64,000 nt of DNA from Bacillus sp. FJAT-44742 (lineage in GTDB: Bacteria > Bacillota > Bacilli > Bacillales > Marinococcaceae). The stretch is taken from NCBI RefSeq assembly GCF_002797315.1, contig NZ_KZ454936.1, positions 1,673,133 to 1,737,132 on the forward strand. The letters run 5' to 3'. The notes beneath the pieces were generated by a model. The model did no database searches. It was not told the origin of the DNA and saw only the letters and a list, made by a program, of their open reading frames with translations. Below are positions 28,116-37,541 of the stretch, in pieces. Positions within the stretch are counted from its first letter, which is position 1, and each line of letters begins with the position of its first letter. The position numbers and the translations under genes were made by a program.

Positions 28116-29042
28116 CTAATTCCCTTGCCCCCCGGGTACTCCTTCTTCAGCAAGCAACTCCCACGTTTCCCCTCCATCTCTCGTTTCATATAAATTTTCA
28201 TGGAAAGTACCCACAGCGTACACCCCTTCCTCGGAAGGGTGGACAGCTACATGAGTTCCTACATCTTCTTCAAGGGATAAGTGAAGTGATTCCCATGTTT
28301 CTCCAAAATCATCACTTTTTGCAAGGACTGCCGATTGGTGATCCACCACATAGCCAACAATATGTCCAGCTTCTCCTGCACCCGTAGCACTATACATTAC
28401 TCTGGTATTATCTTTTTCTTCCCATGTTTCTCCCCCGTCATCTGACTGTAAGATCCCGTGTTCCGTTCCTGCGAGTAAAGATTCAGGATCCCCTGGATCG
28501 GAAACAATGGAAGCAATGGATCCACTGTCAGGAAATCCGCTTGCTTCTACACGGTCCCAATTGTAACCTCCGTCCGTTGATTTAAAGAGCCCTTCTTGAT
28601 GGCTATCAATCCCATAAATGATGCTTGGGTCATTGGCATTTACCTCTAATAAGTGAAAATCGACTTCTCCATGTAAGGCAATTGGGTCCCACGTTTCCCC
28701 ATCGTCTTCACTAATCATGAGCCCTAAGGGATTCTCTAAATCTGATTGTGCATTGGGGTGACCACTTGAAATCATTGTCCCCTCATTTGAAATGGCAAAG
28801 CCCATCAAATCATGTCGTTCTTCTGGTTCACCAACCCACTCCCAATTTCTCTCCTCATCATTTTTAGTAAGTCCATGGTGTGTGCTCATGTATAAATCAT
28901 AAGGAGCATCGGCTCCATATGAAAGACCGTGGACATGGGTAAAAGAATCTACTCCTATACCGGGACTATCCGAATCACCACAAGCAGCCAACACTAATGA
29001 AGATATCCCTAATGCGAATAGACCGTACTTTATCTTTATCAT
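28116..29042 (-). CDS. BNR/sialidase-like beta-propeller lipoprotein, 308 aa
   Basis: A lipobox (VLAAC) near residue 20 is followed by repeated Asp-box motifs (SEDDGETWD, STDGGYNWD, SDDGGETWE, SDDFGETWE, TRDGGETWE), the mark of a sialidase-like propeller. Annotators often call this type F510_1955-family glycosyl hydrolase; catalytic sialidase residues are not evident, so no enzymatic role is claimed. The ATG at 29042 follows AGGAGG; an upstream ATG overlaps that site. It lies 96 bases after ccdA on the same strand and probably belongs to the res operon. Confidence 0.82.
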   Translation of the reverse strand: MIKIKYGLFALGISSLVLAACGDSDSPGIGVDSFTHVHGLSYGADAPYDLYMSTHHGLTKNDEERNWEWVGEPEERHDLMGFAISNEGTMISSGHPNAQSDLENPLGLMISEDDGETWDPIALHGEVDFHLLEVNANDPSIIYGIDSHQEGLFKSTDGGYNWDRVEASGFPDSGSIASIVSDPGDPESLLAGTEHGILQSDDGGETWEEKDNTRVMYSATGAGEAGHIVGYVVDHQSAVLAKSDDFGETWESLHLSLEEDVGTHVAVHPSEEGVYAVGTFHENLYETRDGGETWELLAEEGVPGGQGN

Positions 29043-29138
29043 AAAATGTATCCTCCTATCTCTCATGCAGTCTTCTTTTTTCTATTCTTGGGTACTGTTA
29101 ACTGATACAGTTTATTTGTTCATATAGTATAACCTCTT

Positions 29139-29849
29139 TTAAAATCCTGTAAATCCACCAAATACATGATTAACTAGAAAAGAAGTAATTTGTGTCATCC
29201 AATCGAAAAACAAAAACACCCCCATTATCACCATAACAGATCCACCTATCTTAGTGATTTGGTAACTATATTTCCTAATGATGTTTAATTTTCCAATAAA
29301 GAATGTCATCAATAAGAATGGAATAGAAAAACCGAGACTGTAAATCGCCATATACATCATCCCAGACCCTGGATTTGTTAGGCTCAATGCCATAACCCCA
29401 GCAAGGATAGGTCCAATACATGGTGTCCAACCAGCAGCAAAACCCATTCCAATAAAGCTAGTCCCGACATAGCCAGATGGCTTCTTTTTAAACTTCAACT
29501 GTTTGTTTTTCATCAAGAAGCTTGGTTGGAAAATGCCAAGGATAACTAAACCAAACAAAATGATAAATATAGCACCCATTTGCCTAATAAAATCATTGTA
29601 TTGCATAAACAAGGAACCTATGAAACTCGTAGACATTCCAAGTACTACGAAAATAATTGAAAACCCTAGCAAGAAAAAGATCGTATGAATAATCGCTGAA
29701 GGTGGCAATTTCTTGTCTTCCCTCTTTAATTCATCTACCGATACTCCCGTGATATAAGAAATAAAAGCAGGATATAAAGGCAAGTTACACGGGGAAACAA
29801 AGGATAACACGCCCGCCCCAAAGGCTAGTAAAATGGTGACATCTCCCAT
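29139..29849 (-). CDS. ccdA: Cytochrome c biogenesis protein CcdA, 236 aa
   Basis: A DsbD-type membrane protein that carries reducing power across the membrane to ResA. Six helices, with the two redox Cys in the conserved settings SFVSPCNLPLYPAF and AAGWTPCIGPIL. Length is typical for Bacillus CcdA. It follows resC by 18 bases in the order resA-resB-resC-ccdA, so reductant supply and haem ligation are encoded together. Supports c-type cytochrome maturation. Confidence 0.95.
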   Translation of the reverse strand: MGDVTILLAFGAGVLSFVSPCNLPLYPAFISYITGVSVDELKREDKKLPPSAIIHTIFFLLGFSIIFVVLGMSTSFIGSLFMQYNDFIRQMGAIFIILFGLVILGIFQPSFLMKNKQLKFKKKPSGYVGTSFIGMGFAAGWTPCIGPILAGVMALSLTNPGSGMMYMAIYSLGFSIPFLLMTFFIGKLNIIRKYSYQITKIGGSVMVIMGVFLFFDWMTQITSFLVNHVFGGFTGF

Positions 29850-29867
29850 TATTTTCCTCCTTAACTA

Positions 29868-31067
29868 TTAAGCATAAGAATGCAAACCGGCTACGACTAA
29901 ATTGATAAATAAAAGGTTAAACATGATGATCGCAAACCCAATAACCATAAGCCAGGCAGACTTTTCTCCATGCCATCCTCGTGATAAACGTAAATGTAAG
30001 TACGCAGCATAAAATAAGAAAGTAATTAAGGCCCAAACCTCCTTAGGATCCCATCCCCAAAACCTTGTCCAGGCTATTTGTGCCCAAATCATAGCAAAAA
30101 TAAGTCCCCCTAATGTAAAGATTGGAAATCCTATGACCACAGATCGGTAACTCACTTCATCAAACAATTGAGGGTTGGTCTTACTTAGCAATGGTTGGAT
30201 TGCTCCGCTAATTCTTTTTCGTAATGACACCCTTAGCCCACTATATAATATAATTCCTGAGACAAGGGACCATAAGAATGTATTAAACTTTCTTGGGGAC
30301 TCCACTCCATTCATCCAGGAAGGAGTTTCAAAAAGAGGTCCAAAATTCCCATTACTCGAGGAAGCAAATTCTCCCTCATGAGGACCTACAATTGCTGGAA
30401 GTTGGTAATCAATCTGAGATTCCGTTTCCAACTCGTTAACCCAGTTAAATGTAACTTCATAATTTAGCAAACTAAAAAGGAAAAGTGTAAACGCTATGCC
30501 AACCGCGCTAACCATTGTAAACATAATTGCTTCAAGCCAAAAGGTTTGTTTGCTTCTTTTACTTTGATCCACGACACGGATTAAGTAAACAAGACCAGCG
30601 ACAAAGCCGATGGCTAAAATCCCTTGACCGATCGCTGTAGTCGAAACATGGATTTGAAGCCAATAGGTTTGTAAAGCCGGAATCAAGGGCGATATTTCTG
30701 TTGGGAATACAGAAGCGTAAGCAATAATGATTGTAACAAGAGGCATTGTAAATAAACCAAGCACACTCTTTTTATAAATTAAATGAAGAATTAAAAAACC
30801 AAAAGAGATCGTCATTCCTAAAAATACGGTATATTCAAACATATTACTAATGGGGGCATGGCCAGCAGCTATCCATCTTGTTATGAAATAACCGAGTTGC
30901 AAAACCAATCCTAGTGTAGCAAGAGCAAAACCAACGTTGTCCCATTTCTTGTTCTTTTTCGCTTCTTTTTGTTTATGTTCTCCTGTGACAGCTAATGAAA
31001 AAAATACGGTAGCTATTAAATAGATAAAAAAGGCTGCCAGCAAAAGAGCACTACTTATGGAAGCCAT
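29868..31067 (-). CDS. resC: Cytochrome c biogenesis protein ResC/CcsB, 399 aa
   Basis: The haem-handling partner of System II cytochrome c maturation. It has about eight membrane helices and the tryptophan-rich WWD-type segment FWGWDPKEVWALITFLFYAAYLH, with conserved His in VSTTAIGQ-flanking helices and near the C-terminus (GLHSYA). Its stop and the resB end are one base apart from tandem starts, so expression is coupled. Confidence 0.94.
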   Translation of the reverse strand: MASISSALLLAAFFIYLIATVFFSLAVTGEHKQKEAKKNKKWDNVGFALATLGLVLQLGYFITRWIAAGHAPISNMFEYTVFLGMTISFGFLILHLIYKKSVLGLFTMPLVTIIIAYASVFPTEISPLIPALQTYWLQIHVSTTAIGQGILAIGFVAGLVYLIRVVDQSKRSKQTFWLEAIMFTMVSAVGIAFTLFLFSLLNYEVTFNWVNELETESQIDYQLPAIVGPHEGEFASSSNGNFGPLFETPSWMNGVESPRKFNTFLWSLVSGIILYSGLRVSLRKRISGAIQPLLSKTNPQLFDEVSYRSVVIGFPIFTLGGLIFAMIWAQIAWTRFWGWDPKEVWALITFLFYAAYLHLRLSRGWHGEKSAWLMVIGFAIIMFNLLFINLVVAGLHSYA

Positions 31068-31068
31068 T

Positions 31069-32706
31069 CTATCTCTCCTTTCCCTCTTTTTCTTTTTGGT
31101 CTATTGGTGGTATTAAACCGGTTGTAGTTGAGATAGATTCAAGATCTTTTTTAATGCCATATATATTTTTATTTGTGTGAGCCGACATCCACACCTCTCC
31201 GTTAACATTCTGAATCCAAATTCTCCTATGGTTCCAATAACTTCCTTGCACCAGGCCGATCATAAAGATCACCCCTCCAACACTAATAAGCCCTAGTGTT
31301 TGATCTTTTCTCACTGTTAAACCCGTTACATTGTGAGTGTCAATATCTGCAAAGCGGATTTGATATTGGTTGTCCTCCTCACCCATAGGTTCCACATTCC
31401 TTCCTATCCCAAGAAAGCTGGATTCTCCTTCAGGTGTATCTGGTGTGAAAAAGTCAAAAATAAAGGCCGGATTATCAGGGATACTTGATTCTGTACTAGG
31501 TAAACCATCATCATCTAAGAAATAGTTAGGATAATACTCTCGTAACTCGACACGGTTCCCGTCTCCTACCTCATACATATTTTTTGGATCGAAGAGATCG
31601 ACAGTAAATTCCCCGAGCACTTCTTCTGTTTCACTATCTTCAAGAGCAAAAGTGATGGTACTAAACTCGTTTAATTTGTAATCAACTTGGTAAAGACCAA
31701 AAGTGGAAAACTTCATAGGTTCATTGACTCGAATTTCACCACTGAACTTTTCTTCGAGTGTATTCTGACCAACAACCTCTCCAGCCATACTCTTATACAA
31801 TGTTGCGTTTGTTTGATAGTTTTCAACTACCATACCGCCAGCACGAGCAATGGCTTCTCCAAACAGCTCATCTTCTTGATCGTAAAGTTCTACTTTAAAT
31901 TCTTCGTTTTCCAAATAATACTCTCCATTTGTTCCAGGGATCACTGCTTTATCCCCCTCACGGAGCCACAGAACTTCATCGACATACATGCCTGGAAAAA
32001 ATCGAAACATGACACCAATTAAAAATATAATAAGCCCTAAATGATTAACATAGGGACCCCACCTTGAAAACCGTCCTTTTTCAGCAAAGAGGTTACCATT
32101 TTCTTGTCGAACCTTATATTTTTTTGCTTGTAACGCAGACATCGAATTTGACAGAATGTTATCTACTTCTGCAGTATTTGCATATGTACGGCTAAAAAAG
32201 CGTTGTCTTTTTAAAAAAGAAGAGTGTCTTGTCACCTTCTGATTTTTGAGAGAGCGATAAAGTGGCACAACGCGGTCTATGCTTGCAATAAGTAATGAAA
32301 CTCCTAAGGCAGCCACTAGAAGCATATACCACCAAGAGCTGTATAGGTTGTGAAATCCTAAGTCATAAAAAACTTTACCGGCCACTCCGTATTCTTCGTA
32401 ATAGTACTGTCCCGGATCTCCAGTTCTTGGGATGTATAATTCTTGAGGGAAAAGGGTCCCTAACGAAGAAGAAACCAATAAAATAACAATAATTCCAACC
32501 CCTACTTTAACAGAAGAAAAGAAGTTCCAAATTTTATCTATAAGTGATTTGTTATAGGTTTGTGAGCGCCTGGCAGCACCCTCGTACCTCATATCTAATA
32601 TAGACTGTTTATTCTTTACATTTTCTGTGAGGGGCTTTCCGCATGCTTGACATATGTCTGTTCCCTCGGGATTTACTTGCCCGCAACTGCAAGTAATCTT
32701 ACTCAT
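31069..32706 (-). CDS. resB: Cytochrome c biogenesis protein ResB, 545 aa
   Basis: Membrane subunit of the ResBC haem ligase. An unusual N-terminus has a small zinc-ribbon-like motif (CSCGQVNPEGTDICQACG, two CxC/CxxC knuckles) before the first helix, then the ResB body with ASIDRVVPLYRSL, GPYVNHLGLIIFLIGV, a large extracytoplasmic domain and a last helix followed by NHRRIWIQ. Third position in a resA-B-C-ccdA run. Confidence 0.93.
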   Translation of the reverse strand: MSKITCSCGQVNPEGTDICQACGKPLTENVKNKQSILDMRYEGAARRSQTYNKSLIDKIWNFFSSVKVGVGIIVILLVSSSLGTLFPQELYIPRTGDPGQYYYEEYGVAGKVFYDLGFHNLYSSWWYMLLVAALGVSLLIASIDRVVPLYRSLKNQKVTRHSSFLKRQRFFSRTYANTAEVDNILSNSMSALQAKKYKVRQENGNLFAEKGRFSRWGPYVNHLGLIIFLIGVMFRFFPGMYVDEVLWLREGDKAVIPGTNGEYYLENEEFKVELYDQEDELFGEAIARAGGMVVENYQTNATLYKSMAGEVVGQNTLEEKFSGEIRVNEPMKFSTFGLYQVDYKLNEFSTITFALEDSETEEVLGEFTVDLFDPKNMYEVGDGNRVELREYYPNYFLDDDGLPSTESSIPDNPAFIFDFFTPDTPEGESSFLGIGRNVEPMGEEDNQYQIRFADIDTHNVTGLTVRKDQTLGLISVGGVIFMIGLVQGSYWNHRRIWIQNVNGEVWMSAHTNKNIYGIKKDLESISTTTGLIPPIDQKEKEGKER

Positions 32707-32723
32707 TATTCTTCTCCTTTCTA

Positions 32724-33251
32724 TTAAGGGGTGATGCTTTCCATATAGTCTGAGATATGTTCTTCCGTCATGCCCCCTGTGATTACTTTTGTGACTATGC
32801 CTTCTGAGTCGATAAGAAAGGTAGTTGGCAGTGGTCGGACTCCATATCGATCAACTACATCCGACCCTTTATCCATGGGAATAGGAAAGGTCAATTCATG
32901 GCGATCCACAAACCTGGACACAGCAAGGTCTGTTTCCCCAACGTTGACAGCTAAGATCTCAACATCCTGATCCTGATAAATTTGATATTGGTTCTCCATA
33001 TAAGGCATCTCTCTCTCACAAGGTGGACAAAAAGTTCCCCAAAAGTTTAAGAAGACTCCTTGTCCCTTATACTCTTCTAATTCAACTCTATTTCCTTCTA
33101 AGTCTTCCAACACAAAATTAGGAGCCTCATCTCCCACCTGAACTTGAGTTTCCTCGTCATTAAAAAAATTACTATAAAATGTATAACCAAGAGCTAGGGC
33201 AATTACCCCTAAGACTGTAGACCTAATAATCAATCTTCGCTTTTTCTTCAT
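32724..33251 (-). CDS. resA: Thiol-disulfide oxidoreductase ResA, 175 aa
   Basis: A membrane-anchored thioredoxin-fold protein that reduces the haem-binding Cys of apocytochrome c. It has an N-terminal anchor (VLGVIALALGYTFY), active site FWGTFCPPCEREMPYM (CPPC) and cis-Pro loop RPLPTTFLID. The length matches B. subtilis ResA. First gene of the operon; the ATG follows AAGGAGG. Confidence 0.95.
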   Translation of the reverse strand: MKKKRRLIIRSTVLGVIALALGYTFYSNFFNDEETQVQVGDEAPNFVLEDLEGNRVELEEYKGQGVFLNFWGTFCPPCEREMPYMENQYQIYQDQDVEILAVNVGETDLAVSRFVDRHELTFPIPMDKGSDVVDRYGVRPLPTTFLIDSEGIVTKVITGGMTEEHISDYMESITP

Positions 33252-33602
33252 ACAATTAACCTCCTTCTTCTATGAATACTGAGTGTTAAAAGTGACCCTA
33301 TCCTCTTGAGTTATTGTGTTGTATACCTCCACTGTTTGTCCCAATAAATATTTATGATTTAAGGGCTCCCTTAGGTACCGCCAATTCACTTTTTATTCCG
33401 TACACCTCCAAATAGTAAATTTTCATTGTAAAGAGTTGATCTTTTCTCTACTTAATTGTGAGATTTCCATTTCATTGGTTGGCCATATATAAGGATAAAC
33501 ATTAATTGTGATGAAAGTTTGATTAAAATAAAAATGAGCATTAAAAAACCCTGTCGACAATTATCAATAGGGTTTTTTAATGCTCATTTTAGACTTATTA
33601 TA
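33252..33602. other. Gene-free stretch with a long perfect hairpin
   Basis: Holds the resA promoter region (minus strand) and the 22-bp inverted repeat at 33531-33590. No ORF. Confidence 0.5.
33531..33590. terminator. Perfect 22-bp inverted repeat, bidirectional terminator-like
   Basis: The arm 33531-33552 (AAAATGAGCATTAAAAAACC plus CT) is the exact complement of 33569-33590 around a 16-base loop, with T-rich ends on both strands. It follows the small gene at 33603 and faces resA. Confidence 0.7.
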
Positions 33603-33746
33603 TTAATGAGTTGGTATGTCGCTATATAAAGGGTGAGGACGATCATTTTGATATTTAGCATCACTGTCGTTAGACATGTTAGTGATGGATATATTAATCA
33701 CAATAAACAAAACAACTAACAACCAAAACCACCATTTTTTAATCAT
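33603..33746 (-). CDS. Small one-helix membrane peptide, 47 aa
   Basis: ATG preceded by AAAGGAGG. One helix (about residues 5-22: WWFWLLVVLFIVINISI) is followed by a polar tail with two His (PHPLYSDIPTH). Family not recognised. Its own hairpin follows the stop. Plausible as an accessory copper-island peptide. Confidence 0.55.
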   Translation of the reverse strand: MIKKWWFWLLVVLFIVINISITNMSNDSDAKYQNDRPHPLYSDIPTH

Positions 33747-34221
33747 ATGAAACCTCCTTTTATAATGTTTCACTGATAACCTTTCTATTTTCAATACCTT
33801 TTTATCCTTAAACCACAATAATAGATGCCATTGTGTTTTACAATATGGCCGAACATAATATTCTAAGGGTTGACACACAGTACTGTATCTAAAATACAAA
33901 AGGATCGTTCTCTTTGATAGAATCCTCTGCGATCTTGATTTATAAAAGAAAGGAAGCTAGGCATACCTGTTGTCTGACTTTGCTAAATTGGGTATTTTGT
34001 ACGCCGCTCCATATCAAATAGACGTAAAATTGCTTATGTATTTTCATTTTGCAAGTTAGTAGAGATTCTATTGCCTTATTTTGTACGTACTCAAGTTTTA
34101 AAAACAGTAAAGAATTTACAAAGCGGTTACTTAAAAAGAAGTGGTCTGTCTTCACTCTCTCTACATAAATTCTTGTTATACTGAGATTGTGTAATAAATT
34201 TAAAAAGGAGGTTATCTTCAT
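33747..34221. other. Gene-free divergent region
   Basis: Contains a TTGACA-led sequence at 33870 followed by the perfect palindrome ACAGTACTGT (33878-33887), and a TTATACT -10-like element near 34180 for the plus-strand operon. Long minus-strand ORF at 33940-34221 lacks coding character. Confidence 0.4.
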
Positions 34222-34395
34222 TTGAGTAAAACACCACAGTTAAACAATAATTCTAATAAACAGCCGCGTCCACCAAGCACACCACGGTGGGTAAAAGTTT
34301 CAGGCCTTTCCCTGATCGTAATACTCTTGTTGGTAATAATTATTATAATCATTACCGGAGGAAACCATGGACCTGGGATGCATTTTGGGCATTAA
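34222..34395 (+). CDS. Small Pro/Asn-rich one-helix protein with His/Met tail, 57 aa
   Basis: A TTG start lies 9 bases after AAAAAGGAGG. It has a polar N-terminus (QPRPPSTPRW), one helix of Leu/Val/Ile (about 29-45) and a tail GGNHGPGMHFGH that could bind copper. Its last 29 bases overlap the start of the next gene in another frame, and that gene's ribosome site lies inside it, so the two are coupled. Not recognised as a named family. Confidence 0.65.
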   Translation: MSKTPQLNNNSNKQPRPPSTPRWVKVSGLSLIVILLLVIIIIIITGGNHGPGMHFGH

Positions 34396-34921
34396 GAATA
34401 GAGGAAAGAAAGCGAATACACAATTTCGTAAGTTTGCATTAACCGTTCACGTTACAGTTTCGATCGGATGGATAGGAGCAGTATTCGCCTATCTAGCTTT
34501 AGTCATTACAACTTTAACTAGCCGGGATGCTCATATAATACGTGCAGCTCTTATCTCCATGGAACCAATCACCTATTATGCTGTTGTTCCCTTAGCGTTG
34601 GCCTCCCTGCTTACCGGGCTATTTATGTCACTGAGTACCACATGGGGATTATTTCGTCACTATTGGATCCTGGCAAAATTTTTGCTGACTATAATAGCTA
34701 TCTTTATCCTATTCCAATACACGCAGACTATCAGTTTAGTAGCAGAATTAGCAAGAGAACCAAGTACTAGCCTTGATGAGCTAAAGGGAGCCCATGGTCT
34801 CCTCCATTCAGTAGGAGCTCTAGTTGTACTGCTTCTTAATATGATTTTATCAATGTATAAACCAAAAGGTGTAACCAAATACGGATGGCGTAAACAATAC
34901 GAAAAGGATAAAAAATTATAG
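34367..34921 (+). CDS. Four-helix membrane protein, DUF2269/CopD-like, 184 aa
   Basis: About four membrane helices: FALTVHVTVSIGWIGAVFAYLAL with a His, then TYYAVVPLALASLLTGLF, YWILAKFLLTIIAIFIL and LHSVGALVVLLLNMIL. The HVTVSIGWIG motif is like DUF2269 and CopD-superfamily proteins, which may bind haem or move copper. The ATG lies 5 bases after GGAGG, within the preceding gene. Function uncertain. Confidence 0.68.
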   Translation: MDLGCILGIKNRGKKANTQFRKFALTVHVTVSIGWIGAVFAYLALVITTLTSRDAHIIRAALISMEPITYYAVVPLALASLLTGLFMSLSTTWGLFRHYWILAKFLLTIIAIFILFQYTQTISLVAELAREPSTSLDELKGAHGLLHSVGALVVLLLNMILSMYKPKGVTKYGWRKQYEKDKKL

Positions 34922-35164
34922 GGAACAACAAACTCTAACAACTCTCCTTTCCCGAGAAAAACTTTTAACATTGCTTGGTTAAAATACATAGAAAAGAAAA
35001 CATAGAGTGAGTAAGTTCACCCCCTAAACAACATACTGTCTATCACTCTACCACCTAAAGAACAAATCCTCCTATTCTTAAAGGCCAAAGGAAATACTTG
35101 TACATATTAATATTTCTCTCTTAATAAAATGAAAAGGAGTTAAGCATGGAGAGGAGAAAATAAT

Positions 35165-36010
35165 GTGCTGCATCTTATCGCCCTTGTAATTATTATCACC
35201 TTGTTGTTAAGTTGGTTATTAATCTTTTCCTATTTATTTAAAAGCGTAATAAGCAATATGGCAGGCATGGTAATTGCCATGACATTAGGAATGATTGTTG
35301 GTTTAAGTACAGGGACAATAACATCTATTTTATATCCCACTGCCTTTTTTGAAATGACGGTTATCAGTATGCTTATAGGATTAGTCATTGGAGTTATATC
35401 AGGCTACCCATTCTCTCTGGCAGCCTCTTTAGAGGGGCTTATGGCTGGAATAATGGGTGGAATGATGGGTACGATGCTCGGTGTTATGAGTGCTCCTGAA
35501 ACATTTATTCAGTTGCTGCGGGTCATGACTCTTTTAACTGTAGCTATTTTCTTTCTTGTGTACCTGTTGCAAATTCATGAGATAAATAAAGTAAAAATGA
35601 AAAAAAATGTTTTGTTTCAACCACTGGCTTATTTTTTTGTTGTTTTCCTTTTCATTATCAGTTTTCATACTTATTCCTTTCCGGCTAACATCAGCATAAT
35701 AGATGATTCTACCCAAGGTCATGCTTCACACAACAATATTATGCTTCATGCCACGGAATATAATTTTCATCCAAAGGATATTCGTGTACCATTAAATGAA
35801 GAGATTACTTTTACGTTAACGAACTCGGGTTCTCAGGAGCATGACTTTGTAATTAAAGAGGCAGGGGCTCATATTCATACATCTCCCAGGACCACTAATA
35901 GCCAGTCCGTTATTTTTACGGAGCCTGGAATTTATCAAGCTATATGTTCGCTTCCTGGTCATAAAGAAGCTGGTATGGTAACAAGCATTTCAGTGGTTAG
36001 TACTGAGTAA
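35165..36010 (+). CDS. Membrane protein with C-terminal cupredoxin domain, 281 aa
   Basis: Four or five membrane helices rich in Met and Gly (GLMAGIMGGMMGTMLGVM) are followed by an outward-facing cupredoxin of about 90 residues. The type 1 copper ligands are visible: His in QEHDFV, then Cys, His and Met in CSLPGHKEAGM. The GTG start follows GAGAGGAG. It closes a plus-strand set of three small membrane genes opposite resABC. Likely an extracytoplasmic copper carrier or electron acceptor. Confidence 0.85.
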   Translation: MLHLIALVIIITLLLSWLLIFSYLFKSVISNMAGMVIAMTLGMIVGLSTGTITSILYPTAFFEMTVISMLIGLVIGVISGYPFSLAASLEGLMAGIMGGMMGTMLGVMSAPETFIQLLRVMTLLTVAIFFLVYLLQIHEINKVKMKKNVLFQPLAYFFVVFLFIISFHTYSFPANISIIDDSTQGHASHNNIMLHATEYNFHPKDIRVPLNEEITFTLTNSGSQEHDFVIKEAGAHIHTSPRTTNSQSVIFTEPGIYQAICSLPGHKEAGMVTSISVVSTE

Positions 36011-36375
36011 TGTCAATGGTAAAAAAAGCGCACCTACATCCTCTTTCCTATTGCTTATTCTAGTAGATATTTACACCAAAAAGAGGTTCTTATTTAAATA
36101 TTAATAAACTTCTAAATCTTACCGGGTTCTTTACAATAACGTACGTTCAGATGTACACCTAAAGCAAAACTTACTTAAGCTATAAAAAACGACAGGATTT
36201 GCTATCCTGCCGTTAAAATGGAATTATCCAAGTAAATTGATTTATAACCAGGGACAGCTTACCTTGTGGGCATCTTATTGGCATGAAGGGGGAGCGGCTA
36301 TTTACATTCCTATTAGTATTTGCAAAGGATGATTGGTATATAAAGTGTTGAAGCAGAGCTATTCTTTACCATCCC
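36011..36375. other. Gene-free stretch closing the copper island
   Basis: No ORF. The alcohol dehydrogenase terminator lies at 36183-36213. Confidence 0.45.
36188..36213 (-). terminator. Terminator after the alcohol dehydrogenase
   Basis: Minus strand ACGGCAGGAT-loop-ATCCTGTCGT with one internal mismatch, then a T run. It lies some 160 bases past the stop. Confidence 0.7.
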
Positions 36376-37416
36376 TCACATGGTACTAATGTCAATTACG
36401 AATCGATACTTTACATCCGATCCTAATACTCGTTTATATGCTTCGTCAATTTGGTCTGCAGATATCACTTCAATTTTCGGAAAAATATGGTGTTCTGCAC
36501 AGAAATCTAGCATTTCCTGTGTTTCACGGATACCTCCTATCATAGATCCCGCAAATGAACGACGATGACCAATGAGAGAGAATACATTTATGGGCAGTGG
36601 CTCTGAAGGGGCTCCCACGTTTACCAGGGTTCCATCTAATGTTAACAACGAGAGGTAAGCATTCATGTCCACTTTTGCACTAACAGTATTAATTATAAGA
36701 TCAAACGTTCCAGCAAGCTTATTAAAGATTTCAGGATCGCTAGTGGCATAGTAGTGGTCTGCCCCAAATTGCAACCCATCATCTTTTTTCTTTAATGTTT
36801 GTGAGAGAACGGTAACCTCTGCACCCAGGGCGTGTGCAATTTTAACAGCCATATGACCAAGACCGCCCATGCCTACTATCGCGACTTTTTTATCTGGCCC
36901 AGCTCCCCAATGGTTTAACGGAGAGTAAGTTGTAATTCCTGCACAAAGTAATGGTGCGGCAGCATCTAATTCGATCCCCTCAGGAATACGAAGTACAAAA
37001 TCCTCAGTTACAACAATGTGGGTGGAATAGCCACCTTGAGTCGACTCCCCGTATTTGTCCACACCAGCATAGGTAGGTACATTTCCTTTGAGACAATATT
37101 GCTCTTCTCCTTTTTGGCAGTTCTCACATTCTCCACAAGAGTCGACCATACATCCAACCCCTACCCGGTCACCAACCTTGTACTTCGTCACTTCGTCTCC
37201 TACATCCGTCACAATGCCTGCAATTTCATGCCCTGGTACAAGAGGATAGTTCACACCTCCCCATTCACCGTGAGCAGTATGAATGTCAGAGTGGCATATT
37301 CCTGAATATTTTATTTCAATCAAAACATCTTGCCCATCAAGGTCACGTCGTTTAATTTCAGTAGCTCGAAAGGGTTTGTTTGGTCCATCAACGGCTCGTG
37401 CTTTAGCAGTGATCAA
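36376..37416 (-). CDS. Zinc-dependent NAD(P) alcohol dehydrogenase, 346 aa
   Basis: A cinnamyl-alcohol-dehydrogenase/YahK-type medium-chain enzyme reducing aldehydes. Catalytic zinc ligands: Cys in [18 protein letters not shown] in [10 protein letters not shown], and Cys in [12 protein letters not shown]. The structural zinc site is [15 protein letters not shown]. The Rossmann motif is [12 protein letters not shown]. It starts at TTG, 9 bases after AGGAGG. With its divergent MerR-family regulator it matches the adhA/adhR pair of B. subtilis, which answers to formaldehyde and methylglyoxal. Confidence 0.93.
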   Translation of the reverse strand: MITAKARAVDGPNKPFRATEIKRRDLDGQDVLIEIKYSGICHSDIHTAHGEWGGVNYPLVPGHEIAGIVTDVGDEVTKYKVGDRVGVGCMVDSCGECENCQKGEEQYCLKGNVPTYAGVDKYGESTQGGYSTHIVVTEDFVLRIPEGIELDAAAPLLCAGITTYSPLNHWGAGPDKKVAIVGMGGLGHMAVKIAHALGAEVTVLSQTLKKKDDGLQFGADHYYATSDPEIFNKLAGTFDLIINTVSAKVDMNAYLSLLTLDGTLVNVGAPSEPLPINVFSLIGHRRSFAGSMIGGIRETQEMLDFCAEHHIFPKIEVISADQIDEAYKRVLGSDVKYRFVIDISTM

Positions 37417-37541
37417 AGGTAAAACCTCCTGTATTTATAACTTTTCTTCAGAGAATACACTTGTACAGGATGAAGGAAAGAACTCAGGGTTTTGAACTAA
37501 CCTTTGATTCATTTCCATCCTGCTTCTTCTCTTCTATCACA

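Noticed and set aside
33940-34221. Minus-strand 93-codon ORF upstream of the cupredoxin cassette
   Set aside because: Low-complexity translation, no ribosome site, and it overlaps the promoter and ribosome site of the plus-strand gene.
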